Source: Bacteroidota bacterium (GTDB lineage Bacteria > Bacteroidota > Ignavibacteria > UBA10030 > UBA6906). From it: 8,535 nucleotides of DNA. Below, piece by piece: positions 7,122 to 8,535 of the stretch (position 1 is its first letter; each line of letters begins with the position of its first letter). A program made the position numbers and the translations under genes. A model generated the notes under the pieces. That model ran no database searches. It was not told the DNA's origin and worked only from the letters and a program-made list of their open reading frames with translations. The stretch lies in the NCBI GenBank assembly GCA_003541875.1, contig DPLS01000015.1, positions 1 through 8,535 of the forward strand, in the 5' to 3' direction.

Positions 7122-7912
7122 CGTGCCTCCAGGAAAACACTTACTGATTTCTGCAACTCATCCGGCATACAACCTCTCTTGTCAGTCGTTGTTTGCGCCG
7201 ACTTCCCCAAGAACCTCGACGGTAGGACAGACGCATCATTCAACAACCAGTTCCCGAAGTTCTGCCCCTGGACATTTGCCCTGAGGTCCCGCTGGTCAAG
7301 CGAACCATCAACGACAAATCTGTCTTCTCCCCACTCGATGAAAGTACCCATCCGTTCAGCAGCTTCACGAGACTCCGTCATGTACGTAACGAACGCGGAG
7401 CCAAAGAAGTGCTGCAATTTGTCTCTGTCTCCGTGCATGCCGGGAGGAGTGTCGTCATAAATCCTCACCGGTAGAGCATTCACTCGATGTCGGAACTCAT
7501 CCTGGAATTCTGACGTAAGGGGCAGCCAGACGAGCGGGCCGAGCAAAGGAAGCTTCACCCCGAAGTTTCTATGCTCCAACGTACACAGAAATGACAACAG
7601 CAATCCTTCGTAGACATTGTTCCAACTCAGCTTCATTGCACGATCAAAAATCGCGTCGACCGCGTTGAGATCACCGTACGCAAGACGAAACGAAGCAAAC
7701 TCCTCGCTGCAGATGTATTCCTTCAGACGATATTCGTCCTGGAGGAACTTCGGGATGAATACCGGAGCAAAGAAACTCACCGCAACAGAATACTCTTCGG
7801 GCGCATCGAACTTAGGTTGCACATCCTGACCCTGGGCCAGGGTGACTACTGAACAGACACATATAATCCACCAGGCTCGCCACAGCAGCCCCATAGCTTC
7901 GCCAGAATTCAT
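7118..7912 (-). CDS. Exported protein of unknown function with DKxxHF / E-D-D-N-G pattern
   Basis: This 264-aa product starts with a likely Sec signal: a basic/Trp stretch, then a hydrophobic core near 14-26 ending around AQGQD. No clear lipobox is seen. The mature part has a conserved-looking stretch LPLTSEFQDEFRHRVNALPV near 130-149. It then has DKLQHFFGSAFVTY from 164, followed by FIEWGEDRF with Glu193 and Asp197, and DLRANVQGQNFG with Asp209, Asn213, Gly216 and Gly220. The spacing of DKxxHF...E...D...D..N..G recalls the YfiM/DUF2279 and VanZ-like families, none with a well-defined reaction; this link is inferred from the motif only. ATG 7910-7912 overlaps the upstream stop as TGATG; a TTG one codon earlier and an ATG at 7892-7894 are alternatives, the latter giving a more compact signal peptide. 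It lies between a carboxyltransferase and the sigma-54 regulator, overlapping both. Confidence 0.82.
   Translation of the reverse strand: MNSGEAMGLLWRAWWIICVCSVVTLAQGQDVQPKFDAPEEYSVAVSFFAPVFIPKFLQDEYRLKEYICSEEFASFRLAYGDLNAVDAIFDRAMKLSWNNVYEGLLLSFLCTLEHRNFGVKLPLLGPLVWLPLTSEFQDEFRHRVNALPVRIYDDTPPGMHGDRDKLQHFFGSAFVTYMTESREAAERMGTFIEWGEDRFVVDGSLDQRDLRANVQGQNFGNWLLNDASVLPSRFLGKSAQTTTDKRGCMPDELQKSVSVFLEAR
7126..7130 (-). promoter_or_regulatory. Shine-Dalgarno GGAGG of the response regulator gene
   Basis: On the minus strand GGAGG lies 4 nt before the ATG at 7121-7119, inside the end of the upstream coding region. It supports the chosen start. With the ATGA overlap, it points to coupled but independently strong initiation of the regulator. 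Confidence 0.55.
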
Positions 7913-8535
7913 CAAGTCTGGATAACACCAGGGCTGAACGGCGGGATCCTGGTGTTGTTCGCGGCCATGGCTATCCCCATTGAAACAATCGATCGGGTCT
8001 CAAGAGGATCGACGATACCGTCGACCCACAGGCGTGCCGCGGCGAAGTACGGATCGGTCTCGTGTTCATACCGTGCCTGGATATCCGCAAGGAGTTTTTG
8101 TTGCTCCTCTTTCCCGATATGCTTCCCTTCCTTTTCCATCTGCTGCAGCTTGATGCCGAGCAACGTTTCGCTCGCCTGTTTCCCCCCCATCACTGCAATA
8201 TTGGCAGTGGGCCAAGCGTAGATCAGCCGAGGATCATAAGCCTTCCCACACATCGCGTAGTTACCTGCGCCATAGCTATTGCCAACCATAAATGTGAATT
8301 TGGGGACAATGCTGTTCGCTACAGCGTTGACCATCTTCGCGCCGTCCTTAATGATACCTCCCTGCTCAGCCCGACTCCCAACCATGAATCCCGTGACATC
8401 CTGGAAGAACACCAGTGGAATCATTTTCTGATTACAGTTCAAAACAAATCGTGCAGCCTTGTCTGCACTATCGCTGTAGATGACGCCCCCAACCTGCATC
8501 TCCCCCTTCTTGGTTTTCACTACGGAACGCTGGTT
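7912..8535 (-). CDS. Acyl-CoA carboxylase carboxyltransferase (beta) subunit, C-terminal part
   Basis: The 5' part lies off the window; 207 residues and the stop are visible. This subunit transfers carboxyl from carboxybiotin to an acyl-CoA (methylcrotonyl-CoA, propionyl-CoA or a related thioester) in branched-chain amino acid or odd-chain fatty acid catabolism. It works with a biotin carboxylase/carrier subunit that is not seen here. The reading frame continues to the window edge: NQRSVV precedes the GTG at 8520, so that GTG is an internal Val and not a start. Crotonase-fold marks seen: QVGGVIYSDSADKAARF, FFQDVTGFMVGSRAE with GFMVG near 49-53 of the visible part, KDGAKMVNAVA, and NSYGAGNYAMCGKAYDPR near 86-103 (oxyanion-hole glycines). 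The resemblance, especially YGAGNYAMCGRAY-like and MGG-x-QA, is closest to the methylcrotonyl-CoA carboxylase type, but the substrate cannot be fixed from this half. Confidence 0.92.
   Translation of the reverse strand, partial: NQRSVVKTKKGEMQVGGVIYSDSADKAARFVLNCNQKMIPLVFFQDVTGFMVGSRAEQGGIIKDGAKMVNAVANSIVPKFTFMVGNSYGAGNYAMCGKAYDPRLIYAWPTANIAVMGGKQASETLLGIKLQQMEKEGKHIGKEEQQKLLADIQARYEHETDPYFAAARLWVDGIVDPLETRSIVSMGIAMAANNTRIPPFSPGVIQT

Noticed and set aside
6889..7284. Open frame of 131 codons on the plus strand opposite the regulator and exported protein genes
   Set aside because: Opposite the receiver domain of the regulator, which is unmistakable; the Ser/Thr-rich translation is typical of a shadow frame.
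8518..8520. GTG as a possible start of the carboxyltransferase gene
   Set aside because: The frame stays open to the window edge and the upstream residues NQRSVV match the family's internal sequence, so the gene is cut by the window and the GTG is an internal valine.

Overview
The window reads as an ordinary, gene-dense piece of chromosome from a bacterium of moderate GC content. My best guess is the FCB group (Bacteroidota, Ignavibacteria or a relative). That guess rests on the style of the GDP-mannose pyrophosphorylase/phosphomannomutase fusion and of Lgt, and on the scarcity of Shine-Dalgarno sequences. It is an inference from protein resemblance, not a measured placement. I see no rRNA, tRNA, insertion sequence, CRISPR array, phage gene or toxin-antitoxin pair.

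Plus strand (1-5754). The window opens with the last 57 codons of larB, which belongs to nickel-pincer cofactor synthesis. A gap of about 140 bp follows, holding a possible promoter. Then comes a long run of co-directional genes: a sugar-nucleotide pyrophosphorylase fused to a left-handed beta-helix and a phosphomannomutase-like domain (836 aa); a nitrogen-type PTS EIIA protein (ptsN); an unrecognised 136-aa protein; the lipoprotein diacylglyceryl transferase lgt; a small glutaredoxin-like protein overlapping lgt by 4 bp; and an RlmB-type rRNA 2'-O-methyltransferase. Gaps inside this run are at most about 41 bp, so one transcript from pyrophosphorylase to methyltransferase is plausible. The products serve envelope and cell-surface work (sugar nucleotides, lipoproteins), regulation (EIIA), redox and ribosome modification, with no single shared pathway.

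Minus strand (8535-5751). Three genes are chained by stop/start overlaps: the C-terminal part of a biotin-dependent acyl-CoA carboxylase carboxyltransferase subunit (cut by the window edge), an exported protein of unknown function with a DKxxHF...E...D...D...N..G pattern, and an NtrC-family sigma-54 response regulator. No histidine kinase lies next to the regulator in this window. The regulator and the methyltransferase converge and share the palindrome CTAG as both stop codons, with no terminator between them.

The main points of interest are the degenerate active-site loops in the phosphomannomutase half of the fusion, and the exported unknown protein translationally coupled to the sigma-54 regulator. 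I found nothing that clearly amounts to a new multi-gene system.
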